A stretch of DNA of 64,000 nucleotides from CAZBXE01 sp964496125 (lineage in GTDB: Bacteria; Chlamydiota; Chlamydiia; Chlamydiales; CAZBXE01), in assembly GCA_964496125.1 (NCBI GenBank), contig CAZBXE010000003.1, forward strand, positions 1 to 64,000. Direction: 5' to 3'. Position numbers and translations under genes: made by a program. The notes beneath the pieces are model-generated. The model was given only the letters and a program-made list of their open reading frames with translations. It was not told the DNA's origin and did no database searches. This document shows, in pieces, positions 24,876 through 33,480 of the stretch. The first letter of the stretch is position 1. Each line of letters begins with the position of its first letter.

Positions 24876-26116
24876 AATATGCCCTTGCTGACTGCAACAA
24901 CTTCTTTGTGTCGTGTGAGAGACTGTTTAACCCGAAGCTTCTTGGCAAGCCGGTAGTTGTGCTCTCTTGTAATGACGGGTGTGTGGTTTCAAGGTCGCAG
25001 GAGGCAAAGGCACTTGGTATTCCGATGGGAGCTGCGGCCTTTGAATATAAAGAGCTTTTCCGTGTTCACGGTGTACAAGTCTTCTCTTCAAACTTTGCCT
25101 TTTATGGGGATATGTCGAGAAGGGTGATGCAGACATTAGAGGAGCTTACCCCCGGCCTTGAAATCTACTCGGTGGATGAAGCTTTCTTTGCCCTGACGGA
25201 AGCTGAATGTAGCTCCTCTTATCTTAGCCATGTGCGGTCTACTGTCAAGTCGTGGACGGGCATCCCTCTTTCGATAGGCCTTTCCCACACAAAAACCCTA
25301 GCAAAGGTAGCAGGAGACCTTGCCAAGAAGAGTCAAGAGGGGATCAAGCTGCTTTTAGATAGCGAAGAAATCAAGGAAACCCTCAAACACCTGCCTGTGG
25401 AAGAGGTGTGGGGGATTGGGCGCGGGATGAAGAAAACGCTCCATAAGGAAGGGATCTTTAGCGCTCTTTCTCTGATTCAACAGTCAGACACTCTCCTTAG
25501 AAGACTTCTTAGCATCGTGGGGCAGAGGACTGTGTGGGAGCTCCGGGGAACACCCTGCATAGAGATGGAAGAGGCGCCTTCTGCAAAACAGTCTATACTT
25601 GTCTCTCGCTCTTTTGGACAGCCTGTGACAACACTTTCCGACTTGGAGGAGGCGATTACGACGTATGCGGCAAAGTCGGCTGAAAAGGTACGGGCGCAAG
25701 AAACGCTTGCCTCCTTCCTCCAGGTCTTTATTGAAACAAGCCATCATAGCAAAGAGGCATACTATAGCAACAGCGCTACGGCAACACTTCCGGAGCCAAC
25801 GGCCTATACTCCCTACCTTGTGACAACAAGCAAAGCTCTTTTGCGCGCGATTTTCCGAGAAGGGCACTGCTACAAGAGAGCGGGCGTCTTACTTGGCGAA
25901 CTTGTACCCGAAAAAAGCTACCAAAGAGACCTTTTTGCTCCCAACCGAGCTCTAACCACGAAGCAAACTCGCCTTATGGAGGTTGTAGACGCTTTAAACA
26001 GCAAGAAGAAGCAGATTCGCCTGGCAAACGAAAAGACTGGCTCTTGGCAAGGCAAGAAGGACTTTCTCACCCCCCGCTACACAACCTGCTGGGACGAGCT
26101 GCCGCTCGTCCCATAA
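24872..26116 (+). CDS. umuC: UmuC-like DNA polymerase V catalytic subunit
   Basis: Y-family translesion polymerase, 414 residues from GTG 24872 that overlaps the umuD stop. Starts KYALADCNNFFVSCERLFNP with the first catalytic Asp; YSVDEAFF holds the next Asp-Glu; IPLSIGLSHTKTLAKVAGDLAKK is the fingers/palm motif, VWGIGRGMKKTLHKEGI the thumb helix-hairpin-helix, and the C-terminus keeps the little-finger domain and DUF4113-like end (ALTTKQTRLMEVVDALN). Full length and intact. Works with UmuD'. Confidence 0.92.
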   Translation: MKYALADCNNFFVSCERLFNPKLLGKPVVVLSCNDGCVVSRSQEAKALGIPMGAAAFEYKELFRVHGVQVFSSNFAFYGDMSRRVMQTLEELTPGLEIYSVDEAFFALTEAECSSSYLSHVRSTVKSWTGIPLSIGLSHTKTLAKVAGDLAKKSQEGIKLLLDSEEIKETLKHLPVEEVWGIGRGMKKTLHKEGIFSALSLIQQSDTLLRRLLSIVGQRTVWELRGTPCIEMEEAPSAKQSILVSRSFGQPVTTLSDLEEAITTYAAKSAEKVRAQETLASFLQVFIETSHHSKEAYYSNSATATLPEPTAYTPYLVTTSKALLRAIFREGHCYKRAGVLLGELVPEKSYQRDLFAPNRALTTKQTRLMEVVDALNSKKKQIRLANEKTGSWQGKKDFLTPRYTTCWDELPLVP

Positions 26117-26144
26117 AATCCTCCCCGAGCTGCCGCTCGTCCCC
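26091..26144 (+). repeat. tandem hairpin sequences at the end of umuC
   Basis: Two copies of a stem-loop: GGGACGAGC-TGCC-GCTCGTCCC at 26091-26112 and CGAGC-TGCC-GCTCG at 26126-26139. The first codes for the last UmuC residues. No T-run follows, so a Rho-independent terminator is only weakly supported. Confidence 0.55.
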
Positions 26145-26257
26145 TGAGATTGAGCCGATCCCGCCCCTTTCTCTTCCAAAGTCACAAATGCAGGACAAAC
26201 GTGAAGACGACTGATAATTCCACAAAGAAAAAAAACTAACGCTCTGTTTAAAAAATT

Positions 26258-26266
26258 TGGTATAAT
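26258..26266 (+). promoter_or_regulatory. extended -10 promoter
   Basis: TTGGTATAAT with TATAAT at 26261-26266 and an upstream TG, about 37 nt before the ATG at 26303. No good -35 box; the stretch before it is A-rich. Confidence 0.45.
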
Positions 26267-26302
26267 GTATGACACAAGAAAACTCTAACTAGGGCTAACG
26301 CT

Positions 26303-27805
26303 ATGCATAGGACAGAAGGAGGATCGCCTGCACAACGACCATCACGGCTGGGCTTAGGTACTTTTTTCTCCCCTTTAACCAGAGTAGGCACTACCCCCGA
26401 CAATTCCGCAACTGGTGAAGCCGCCATTCAAAACGGTCAACTGGCTCAGACTAATGAACACCATCTTACGTTTAAAGCCACAAAAAGCACTATTCTGGTC
26501 AGTAGGATCTTCCGTGCTACCGCGGACCTGATTACAAAGGTAGCAAAAAAAGCACAGGTGGGCAATAAAGCTACAAGGCTTTATGACGAAATAAAAAACA
26601 AACCAAATAAAGAACTTTCACATGCAGAAAAGATGGCTCTTCTTGATTTTTGCAAGGAATTGGCAGACAAAAATAAACCTTTTCCGAAATTACCTCCTAT
26701 TCTTGAAAAAAATGAATTATTAAAAACCAAGGTAAATGAGAAAATCTCAGAGCTTATGACAGAATATAGTTCTTCTACTTCGCCCCTTGCATCAAATCTC
26801 GTCTCAGTTTCTCCACGTTACTTCCAAGCGCTCGACAAAAATCAAGGCAATAATAATTTCCCTCAAGGGATCACTTTAAAAGATCTTACTCCTGCGCAAG
26901 TTGCTGTTCTAAGCAGTAAGCAACTTCGCAACTTTACAAACGAGAAACTTTCAGAAATAACTCCAATCCAATATAAAGCCCTGTCAGAAGAAGCAAAGTC
27001 TGGACTAAGCGATGATCAGTTCGCCAGCCTGATTAAAGGGAAAGAACCTCTTACATGGAAAGAAGCGGCCCCGCCACCGGCCGAAAAAAAAGATGTCTCA
27101 AAAAACACTCTGGTAATTAAACCAAAACGGATTGTTGTTTTGGGTGGCTTTACTAACCCCAAAACGAAAAAGAAAGCAGAAAGCCTACTAAACCCTTTAG
27201 TGCCACCCGGATTGGCCCCAGCGTACACTTCGTATCAACAATTGGACGATTCGCAAATAAAGAAAGATATGGGCCGCGCCCTCAATCAAATCGGGGATCA
27301 ATTGCCCCCTCCCGCTCCTGAAGGGGACGACGAGGCAGAACATAGAAACAAAGAGTACCAAAAACTTGCCAATGATTATATCACGAAAGAATGCCCCACT
27401 TTAAAAGATGCTGAACGCATGCAAGTCCAACGATTTGCGTTTGAAAGGTTGTCTGAGACGAATTCTAACCCAGAAGGACAAGCCGCAATAGCCCTAGCCA
27501 TCGGTAATCCAAAGATTCGCCTTGCTGATAGCAAACACAGCACACCAAATCAAATGACAATCACAAAAAAGAGCAAAAGTGACGGCTCAGAAGAAGCTTT
27601 TCTCATTATTGAAAAAAGAATAAACTCAGAACTCAAACAATTTTCCTCTAATCCTGAAGTTCAAGATTTAGATCCAACGGAATCCTATGGCACCGCAGAG
27701 GCAATCGTCAGATATGAAATCCCCATTGAAGCCATCCTTTCTGATCAGGCCGGATGGACGCCACCTATCATTACGGTCACAATAAGACCCAAAGCTACAG
27801 AGTAG
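26303..27805 (+). CDS. unknown protein with short helical repeats
   Basis: 500 residues, no family recognised. The first about 45 residues are Pro/Thr/Ser-rich and probably disordered, as in secreted effectors. Residues about 190-245 show degenerate repeats of 11-14 residues (LTPAQVAVLSSKQLRNFT, NEKLSEITPIQYKALSEEA, LSDDQFASL), reminiscent of the LT.Q...L helical repeats seen in some effector-type proteins. It continues with a Pro/Lys-rich linker, then a mixed alpha/beta C-terminal domain. No signal peptide or membrane segment. Own promoter; converges on the kinase-like gene with 11 nt overlap. An effector role is inference only. Confidence 0.6.
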   Translation: MHRTEGGSPAQRPSRLGLGTFFSPLTRVGTTPDNSATGEAAIQNGQLAQTNEHHLTFKATKSTILVSRIFRATADLITKVAKKAQVGNKATRLYDEIKNKPNKELSHAEKMALLDFCKELADKNKPFPKLPPILEKNELLKTKVNEKISELMTEYSSSTSPLASNLVSVSPRYFQALDKNQGNNNFPQGITLKDLTPAQVAVLSSKQLRNFTNEKLSEITPIQYKALSEEAKSGLSDDQFASLIKGKEPLTWKEAAPPPAEKKDVSKNTLVIKPKRIVVLGGFTNPKTKKKAESLLNPLVPPGLAPAYTSYQQLDDSQIKKDMGRALNQIGDQLPPPAPEGDDEAEHRNKEYQKLANDYITKECPTLKDAERMQVQRFAFERLSETNSNPEGQAAIALAIGNPKIRLADSKHSTPNQMTITKKSKSDGSEEAFLIIEKRINSELKQFSSNPEVQDLDPTESYGTAEAIVRYEIPIEAILSDQAGWTPPIITVTIRPKATE

Positions 27806-28694
27806 CCAGCTCGTGGTCGAGGTGGGCGGCAAGGGATGGATAGGCAGAGCCTAGCCATTTGCGGATATAGCTCGTGCGGTACTTAATGTCAGCAATATAG
27901 ACATCGCGCTCTTTTATCGCAGGATCGGGTAGCATATGCCCCACATCAAGAGACACAGGCTGTCCCTCAAAAAAACCAAAGTTATTATCAAATGCCCGGT
28001 CCCCATCCCTTATACCACGCTTAGAACGCTCCACAAGAAACAAGATCGCTTTAGAAAGACTTTCTTTGGCTTTTTCTTCCTCTTGCCTCTCCATCAAAGC
28101 TTCTAAATAAGGACGGATTTGCAAAACCTTGCGCTGCAAAATAAACTCATGTTCATCTAGGGCAACAGTGTGAGGAAAATGAAGCTTATCGTAAATTTTC
28201 AAAGTAGGCAGCTCATCTTTTGTTCTATTCAAATGCACAAAGGAAAGAAGACAGAGGTCCTTCATATGCGTAAAGGCAAAGACGGCACTTTGGAAAAGAG
28301 CGTCAATTTGCTCCTCTTTACGTACTTGCCGTTTGGCTAGATAGTCCGCCAAGAAGAACCTGAGGGGAAAAAGACGCGCCCAAGGAGGCGATTTCTGCAA
28401 GTGCTTATGTTTATAAAACTTAAGAACATATTTGCCATCTGCGCTTTCTAATGCATACGATTGACAACCCCGTCCGAGGTAATGGTATGGCTGGTTTAGG
28501 GCAGCCTTTACATTTTCTAGCTCCTCAGGGGTGAGTGGAGGCACTTCCCACTGGGGATGGTAGGTAAGCGTAGACGCAATTCCAAAGAGTGAGAAACCCT
28601 CCGTCAGATGAAAATACAAGCGAGCTGCCCCATAAGGGAGAGAAGAAACTACAGCTAAGACAAACAAGAAACGCAAACCCTTCATCATAACCAC
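27795..28694 (-). CDS. divergent protein-kinase-like membrane protein
   Basis: 299 residues with an N-terminal hydrophobic segment (about 5-22), probably an anchor or signal. Beyond it are features of the protein-kinase/phosphotransferase fold: a glycine loop LGRGCQSYAL (73-82), a strand with K92 (YVLKFYKH), a catalytic-loop-like R229-D230-G-D-R-A-F-D-N-N (229-238) and a DFG-like D250-V-G (SLDVGH). The order and spacing fit, although the C-lobe is short. The membrane segment would place the fold outside the cytoplasm if it is a type II anchor. Activity cannot be claimed. Transcribed alone. Confidence 0.6.
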   Translation of the reverse strand: MVMMKGLRFLFVLAVVSSLPYGAARLYFHLTEGFSLFGIASTLTYHPQWEVPPLTPEELENVKAALNQPYHYLGRGCQSYALESADGKYVLKFYKHKHLQKSPPWARLFPLRFFLADYLAKRQVRKEEQIDALFQSAVFAFTHMKDLCLLSFVHLNRTKDELPTLKIYDKLHFPHTVALDEHEFILQRKVLQIRPYLEALMERQEEEKAKESLSKAILFLVERSKRGIRDGDRAFDNNFGFFEGQPVSLDVGHMLPDPAIKERDVYIADIKYRTSYIRKWLGSAYPSLAAHLDHELATL

Positions 28695-28768
28695 TTTAAT
28701 CGAGGATCGATTTCCCTGTAAAGGAAAAGAATGACAGGATAAAATGAGGGAAAAAGAGGAGGGGTGCG

Positions 28769-29719
28769 ATGAAGGCCTTTACGATAGAAAAATTCGGTAC
28801 GATTGATCATCTCCAAAAGACAGAAGTTGCCACACCCCTACCCGAGCCAGGTGAAATCCAGATCAAGATCGCATACTCTGGCGTCAACCCCGTCGATTGG
28901 AAAATAGTGGAAGGAAAGCTAAAAGAAAGGCTTCCCCATGAGTTTCCGCTGATCCCCGGCTGGGATGCAGCAGGGGTGGTATCAGCTCTTGGAGAGGGCG
29001 TCGATGACTTTCAGTTAGGTGATAAGGTGTTTGCCTACTGCCGCATGCCGAAAGTAAAATGGGGCACCTATGCTGAATTCATCTGCATTCCAGCAAGAAA
29101 TGTAGCAAGAAAGCCCTCCAATCTCTCTTTTGCGCAAGCGGCATCTATACCCCTAGTAACCCTGACCGCGTGGCAGTCCCTTTTTGACGTGGGTGGGCTG
29201 AAAGCCGAACAAACGGTTCTTATCCACGCTGGCGCAGGCGGTGTTGGGAGCATGGCAATCCAGCTTGCAAGACACGCCAAGGCCAAAATCTACACCACCG
29301 CCCAAAAGAAAAACCATGCTTACGTAAAATCCTTGGGGGCTGATGTGGCAATCGATTATACGGAAGAGGACTTTGCCAAAAAGGTGCGTGAGCTCTCTCC
29401 CAAAGGAATTGATCTTGTCTTCGATACCATTGGCGGCAAAACGCTCGAAGAAAGCTTAAAGACACTAAAGCCCAAAGGGAAAGTGGTCAGTATCATCGGT
29501 CTTTTAGATGAGAAGGTAACAAAACCCTATGATATCACCATGAGCTATGTCTTTGTAAGGCCAGACGGAGCCGAGCTTCAGGCAATCGGAGATCTCATTG
29601 AGAAGGGAAAGATCGTGGCACCAAGTATCCAAGAAATCCCCTTTGCAGAGGCGCAAAAGGCCCAAAAGATCAGCAAAGATGGGCACACTCAAGGCAAGCT
29701 CGTTCTCAGGATTGGGTAA
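28769..29719 (+). CDS. NADP-dependent quinone oxidoreductase-like (MDR family)
   Basis: 316-residue zinc-free medium-chain dehydrogenase/reductase. It starts KAFTIEKFGTIDHLQ, has IPLVTLTAWQSLF before the Rossmann motif HAGAGGVGSMAIQLA, then VFDTIGGKTLEESL. These match the quinone oxidoreductase/RTN4IP1-like branch, which reduces quinones or reactive enones. AGGAGGGG at 28757-28764 supports the start. Its neighbour DoxX, convergent and 6 nt away, also belongs to redox-stress families, but the strands differ. Confidence 0.85.
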   Translation: MKAFTIEKFGTIDHLQKTEVATPLPEPGEIQIKIAYSGVNPVDWKIVEGKLKERLPHEFPLIPGWDAAGVVSALGEGVDDFQLGDKVFAYCRMPKVKWGTYAEFICIPARNVARKPSNLSFAQAASIPLVTLTAWQSLFDVGGLKAEQTVLIHAGAGGVGSMAIQLARHAKAKIYTTAQKKNHAYVKSLGADVAIDYTEEDFAKKVRELSPKGIDLVFDTIGGKTLEESLKTLKPKGKVVSIIGLLDEKVTKPYDITMSYVFVRPDGAELQAIGDLIEKGKIVAPSIQEIPFAEAQKAQKISKDGHTQGKLVLRIG

Positions 29720-29725
29720 GCTCGG

Positions 29726-30199
29726 CTATTCGATTTTGAGAATGTGATCCAAAGAATACTTACCCGGACCAAACGCCATTACAATCAAAACAGCATACAG
29801 GAAAAGAAAAGGATTTGCCTTGATAAAGGGAGCTACATTCAAAGAAGAAAGCTCCCATAATGCCGCATGATCTACCGTGATATAGGCAACGATCATCACA
29901 ATCAGAAGGGGAATTGTCGAAAGCCTGCACCCCAGCCCCAACAGAAGAGACAAGCCTCCCAAAAACTCAACAAGACCCACTACCATGGCATTAAACTCAG
30001 GATAGGGTATTCCAATCGTCTTGAAAAAACCAATTACTTTCCCAATATCCAGAAGCTTAGTCAAACCAGCCACTGTAAATTGCCACCCCCAATAAAGACG
30101 GATGATCAGCAATAAGGGTCCTGCAATCTTTGTCTCTAAGGATACGATCCACTGATAAAGCCTGCTGAATAGCTGACTAAAAAAACTACTCTGTGCCAT
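29726..30199 (-). CDS. DoxX family membrane protein
   Basis: 157 residues, four predicted membrane helices. Family pattern: LLIIRLYWGWQFTVAGLTKL, MVVGLVEFLGGLSLLLGLGC and a final FLYAVLIVMAFGPGKYSLD. DoxX proteins associate with thiol/redox homeostasis in some bacteria, but the role here is unknown. Divergent from the phospholipase-D-like gene with 30 nt between. Confidence 0.8.
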   Translation of the reverse strand: MAQSSFFSQLFSRLYQWIVSLETKIAGPLLLIIRLYWGWQFTVAGLTKLLDIGKVIGFFKTIGIPYPEFNAMVVGLVEFLGGLSLLLGLGCRLSTIPLLIVMIVAYITVDHAALWELSSLNVAPFIKANPFLFLYAVLIVMAFGPGKYSLDHILKIE

Positions 30200-30229
30200 G
30201 ATATCTTGATAACAAACTTAAGATTTTAA

Positions 30230-31222
30230 TTGCAATTGCGCACGAAGACCCTATCGATCCTCCTTTTCTTTGCCCTTCTCACCTTTTGGATATTTTGCGG
30301 TGTAGAGAAAACGATTGAACTCCCCGAGAAGGGAAAGCCAGCTCTCCTCTTCTCAAATGAAAGTCAAGATGACCTATTTCATACCTTCACCCAGGCAATT
30401 GACTCTGCAAAAAACAGCATCTATCTCGTTGTGTATTCCTTAACCGATCCTAAAATTACACGGTGTCTTAAGAAAAAAGCAGAGCTTGGTCTCGAAGTTA
30501 CAGTAGAATGTGATGCGAGGGGATCTTCTGCAGTGATTCGCAAGCTTGGTGAACGCGTCCATATTACTACGCGAAATAAGGGAGGTTTGCTGCATCAAAA
30601 AATTCTTATTATTGATGGGTGTAAAATTTATATTGGCTCAGCCAATATTACAGAAGAATCTCTACGGCTCCATAACAATCTCGTGCTCGCATTTTTTCAT
30701 GAAGATCTTGCAAAAAAAATCAGACATGAAAAAAAAAGCAGCGTTCCAAAGGAGTGTGAAATAGAGGGGCAAAAACTTAAACTTTATACTTTGCCTGAAA
30801 AGGGCGAGGGATCTCAATATCTTCTGCAGCTGATCAAAAACGCAAAAACTTCTCTTAAAATCGCTATGTTCACATGGACAAGGCCAGATTTTGCAGACGC
30901 TATCATTGCCGCAAAACAAAGAGGCATCGAGGTAGAGGTCTACTTAGACCGCAATAGTGCAAACGGTGCAGGTAAAAAAGTTACCAAAAGGTTGGAAGAA
31001 GCTGACATCACCCTATTTTTAAGTAAAGGCCCCTCCCTGCTGCATCATAAATTTATGTATATCGATGACGAAAGCCTTGTTTCTGGCTCAGCAAACTGGA
31101 CAAAAGCAGCCTTTCTGCAAAACACCGACTGCTTTTTTCATTTACAGAATCTTAATAAAGCACAAAAAAAGAAGATGGCAACCATATTACAATCTCTAAA
31201 AAACGAATGCCAAGCTATCTAA
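30230..31222 (+). CDS. phospholipase D-like protein with two HKD motifs
   Basis: 330 residues from a TTG codon at 30230. An N-terminal membrane segment (8-24, SILLFFALLTFWIFCG) anchors or exports it. Two complete HxKxxxxD motifs are present: H122-Q-K124...D129 (LLHQKILIIDG) with GSANIT, and H272-H-K...D (LLHHKFMYIDD) with GSANWT. Both halves appear intact, so the dimer-like active site is probably functional. Chlamydiae carry several PLD-family proteins thought to act on lipids; a nuclease or cardiolipin-synthase-like activity is the alternative. Confidence 0.82.
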   Translation: MQLRTKTLSILLFFALLTFWIFCGVEKTIELPEKGKPALLFSNESQDDLFHTFTQAIDSAKNSIYLVVYSLTDPKITRCLKKKAELGLEVTVECDARGSSAVIRKLGERVHITTRNKGGLLHQKILIIDGCKIYIGSANITEESLRLHNNLVLAFFHEDLAKKIRHEKKSSVPKECEIEGQKLKLYTLPEKGEGSQYLLQLIKNAKTSLKIAMFTWTRPDFADAIIAAKQRGIEVEVYLDRNSANGAGKKVTKRLEEADITLFLSKGPSLLHHKFMYIDDESLVSGSANWTKAAFLQNTDCFFHLQNLNKAQKKKMATILQSLKNECQAI

Positions 31223-31246
31223 AAGCGCAAAAACTTCTCATATGTC

Positions 31247-31275
31247 TTGCATCTTAATAATCCATCGGTTATAAC
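31247..31275 (+). promoter_or_regulatory. promoter of the first cluster membrane protein
   Basis: TTGCAT (31247-31252), 17-bp spacer, TATAAC (31270-31275), 67 nt upstream of the ATG at 31343. Confidence 0.5.
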
Positions 31276-31342
31276 CTTGAGACTTTTTGGGGCTCCATAG
31301 GGGAGTTTCCGGCAACATAACCATACCCATTGGAGGTCAATC

Positions 31343-32053
31343 ATGAGTAATTTATTCGTTAACCCTTTTGCGAAACAACCAGTGGTCAAAGCAGAAGTAC
31401 CTGCTCTGCCCCTAAATCCATACCCGCGCACAGACAGAAACCTAGTCGGTAGGGCTGCCAACACAATTCAAGCTAGCATTGATTCTGACAGCGCACTTTC
31501 ACATCATCTACTCTCCAGAATTCAAGCTGCTGCAATCACTGTTCTATCACTGCTCGATGCAGCCTATCACCTCACTGCTTGCGGGATCTCTCTTGTCGGC
31601 TTTACAGCTGCCTCTATCGTTAACACGATAGCAGCAAGACAACTTATTACTTCTGAGCCAGATAAGGTTGGCAGTCACCTCTACAACGCAGTAGGTAAAG
31701 TTGTTGCTGCAACTGTAGGTGCAGGTGTTACCTTCGTTGCTCCCAGAACGGGCATAAAAGTAGTTGATCTCTTAGCTGGCACACACACGGCTACAAAAGA
31801 AGAAAAAGCGAAAGGTGCAGCTGATACTAAACTAAAGCAATGGGGCCCATGGCTTGCACACAAGACAAAAGAAGCAAAAGCTGCCTGCACCATTGAAAAC
31901 GCAAAAGCGCTAGCAAAAAATAAAAAGGTACAAGCAACGATTGGCTCAGCAGCAGCTCTTGTTGTTCTTTACAAAGTGGGCGGATACTTCCTCTCCAGCA
32001 CATCGCAGGAACTAAATAAAGAAGGGACAGGGACACCACCTACAGAAGGCTGA
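31343..32053 (+). CDS. cluster membrane protein D (divergent member of the modular family)
   Basis: 236 residues. No family known to me. After a short N-terminus there is a long hydrophobic region with small residues (RIQAAAITVLSLLDAAYHL, ACGISLVGFTAASIVNTIAA) and a second, VGKVVAATVGAGVTFVAPRTG. Near the C-terminus a Lys-rich stretch leads into another membrane segment (ATIGSAAALVVLYKVGGYF) and a short acidic tail. The order (hydrophobic bilobed core, K-rich helix, single membrane segment, tail) matches the paralogues at 33481, 34795 and 36042, but the HPLTTSKYGYQW signature is absent, so kinship is an inference. Strong GGAGG Shine-Dalgarno. Confidence 0.6.
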   Translation: MSNLFVNPFAKQPVVKAEVPALPLNPYPRTDRNLVGRAANTIQASIDSDSALSHHLLSRIQAAAITVLSLLDAAYHLTACGISLVGFTAASIVNTIAARQLITSEPDKVGSHLYNAVGKVVAATVGAGVTFVAPRTGIKVVDLLAGTHTATKEEKAKGAADTKLKQWGPWLAHKTKEAKAACTIENAKALAKNKKVQATIGSAAALVVLYKVGGYFLSSTSQELNKEGTGTPPTEG

Positions 32054-32126
32054 TCTTCTTGCGCATATGCACCTTACAACCCCCTACGTTTCCTCTACTG
32101 CTAAAACAGTTTAGTTTTATTTTAAT

Positions 32127-32159
32127 AAGGGCGCTTTGCACAACAAAGCGCCCTTTTTT
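32127..32159 (+). terminator. Rho-independent terminator
   Basis: AAGGGCGCTTTG at 32127-32138 pairs perfectly with CAAAGCGCCCTT at 32144-32155 across a 5-nt loop and is followed by a T-run. It closes the 31343 gene. Confidence 0.85.
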
Positions 32160-32160
32160 A

Positions 32161-32189
32161 TTGCAAAACAGAACTCATTCGATTATAAT
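32161..32189 (+). promoter_or_regulatory. promoter of the 32216 gene
   Basis: TTGCAA (32161-32166), 17-bp spacer, perfect TATAAT (32184-32189), 26 nt before the ATG. It starts two bases after the preceding terminator. Confidence 0.65.
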
Positions 32190-32215
32190 GTCTTACTAAA
32201 AACAGGAATTATAAC

Positions 32216-33403
32216 ATGATCTATCAAGCGATTTTTAACCCTTGGCACAATCAACAAGCCATACCTTTTGTTTTAACCACAATTAAAAATGGTATTGGTA
32301 ACTTTGCCCTAAAACAGGCTCTCTCCTTCATTACGCAGGGCATGAATGCAGAAAAAACGTGGAATACGATCAGGCAAAAAAAAATATCGGAACATTTTTT
32401 AGAGTTTTCTGTTGCTGTTTTTTTCTCCCAATGGGGATTTGGCCCTTATCCGTTCCTTTGCAGCACAAAGGCCACTCTCCAAAATACCGTGGTTGCTCTC
32501 GTGCGCACATTTTGGGAGAGGCGTCCACACAATCCTGCGACCTTCCACGCCGAGAGAAGATTAAGTATGCTTCAAAATCAAACCCAGACAAGAGCTGTGC
32601 AAAGAGAAATAACAGAGATTCAAGAAGAACTTATGATTAGAAGGCTTGTACCAGCAACCCCCCTCGATAGCCAGATCGCCTACCAATCAAGCAACGAAAC
32701 CTGGCAACCATTCCAAGCAGGAATAAGTCTCATCCAAACTGCCTTTTCTGCCGCTCTTTTAGCCGCATCGCTTTTGCCTCATATGCAACAGAAATTCACA
32801 AAAGAAAGCTTCAGCAAGCTGCTCCAAGAGACAGGACACGACACATGCCCTCAGATAGAAGACACCACCACGCTTCATGAGGTTCCCTATTTTACAACTT
32901 TAGTGAACGCTTATTATATCTTCGAAGCCGCTAAGCTTACCCTTGCCCTTGGCAGCGTTCTCTACTATGAAGCCCGGGCAAACCGCACTCCGAGTGCCAA
33001 TGAAAAAAAGCGATACAAAGAACTCAGCACGCTGAAGTGGAATACGGTATTTCCAAACGAGAAGACAGGATCTACTTTCGCACCATCCGGCTTTTGGTTT
33101 GCATGCGGTGCTCTTTATCATCTCAACCTTATTCCTGCTCAAATCTCTTCTATTGTCAAAATCGCGTACATAGGAAAGCTTGCCTTCGAGGTACTAGGAG
33201 CTACTTTTGCAAACTCAGAAGACTCTCGCCATTTTGGAAGAGCCATCGATATGGTAGCCTCCTTTTACAGCGGCACCCTTGCTCCTTCAGGTCTATTTTG
33301 GATACACCAAAAGTTTACATGGCTACAAGAGGGGTTTCAAATAACAAAACTTAGTTTCCTGTACTCCATTCCTTGCGCTATTTCTTATTTTCTAAAAAAC
33401 TAA
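32216..33403 (+). CDS. unknown membrane-associated protein in the paralogue cluster
   Basis: 395 residues without a recognised family. Several moderately hydrophobic helices: SLIQTAFSAALLAASLLPH, YYIFEAAKLTLALGSVLYY, FWFACGALYHLNLIPAQIS and a final LSFLYSIPCAISYFLKN. Between them lies a charged helical stretch near residues 105-150 (RRLSMLQNQTQTRAVQREI). It does not share the HPLTTSKYGYQW signature of its neighbours, but is similarly isolated with its own promoter. Possibly an inclusion- or envelope-membrane protein; function unknown. Confidence 0.6.
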   Translation: MIYQAIFNPWHNQQAIPFVLTTIKNGIGNFALKQALSFITQGMNAEKTWNTIRQKKISEHFLEFSVAVFFSQWGFGPYPFLCSTKATLQNTVVALVRTFWERRPHNPATFHAERRLSMLQNQTQTRAVQREITEIQEELMIRRLVPATPLDSQIAYQSSNETWQPFQAGISLIQTAFSAALLAASLLPHMQQKFTKESFSKLLQETGHDTCPQIEDTTTLHEVPYFTTLVNAYYIFEAAKLTLALGSVLYYEARANRTPSANEKKRYKELSTLKWNTVFPNEKTGSTFAPSGFWFACGALYHLNLIPAQISSIVKIAYIGKLAFEVLGATFANSEDSRHFGRAIDMVASFYSGTLAPSGLFWIHQKFTWLQEGFQITKLSFLYSIPCAISYFLKN

Positions 33404-33422
33404 TTTGCTTAAATAGAAGGAG

Positions 33423-33452
33423 TTGCAAAAAAACAGAAGTCGTTGTTATAAT
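33423..33452 (+). promoter_or_regulatory. promoter of cluster protein A
   Basis: TTGCAA (33423-33428), 18-bp spacer, perfect TATAAT (33447-33452); AGGAGGAG Shine-Dalgarno follows at 33469-33476. Confidence 0.65.
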
Positions 33453-33480
33453 GTGCCGCTTTTAACTAGGAGGAGCACTC

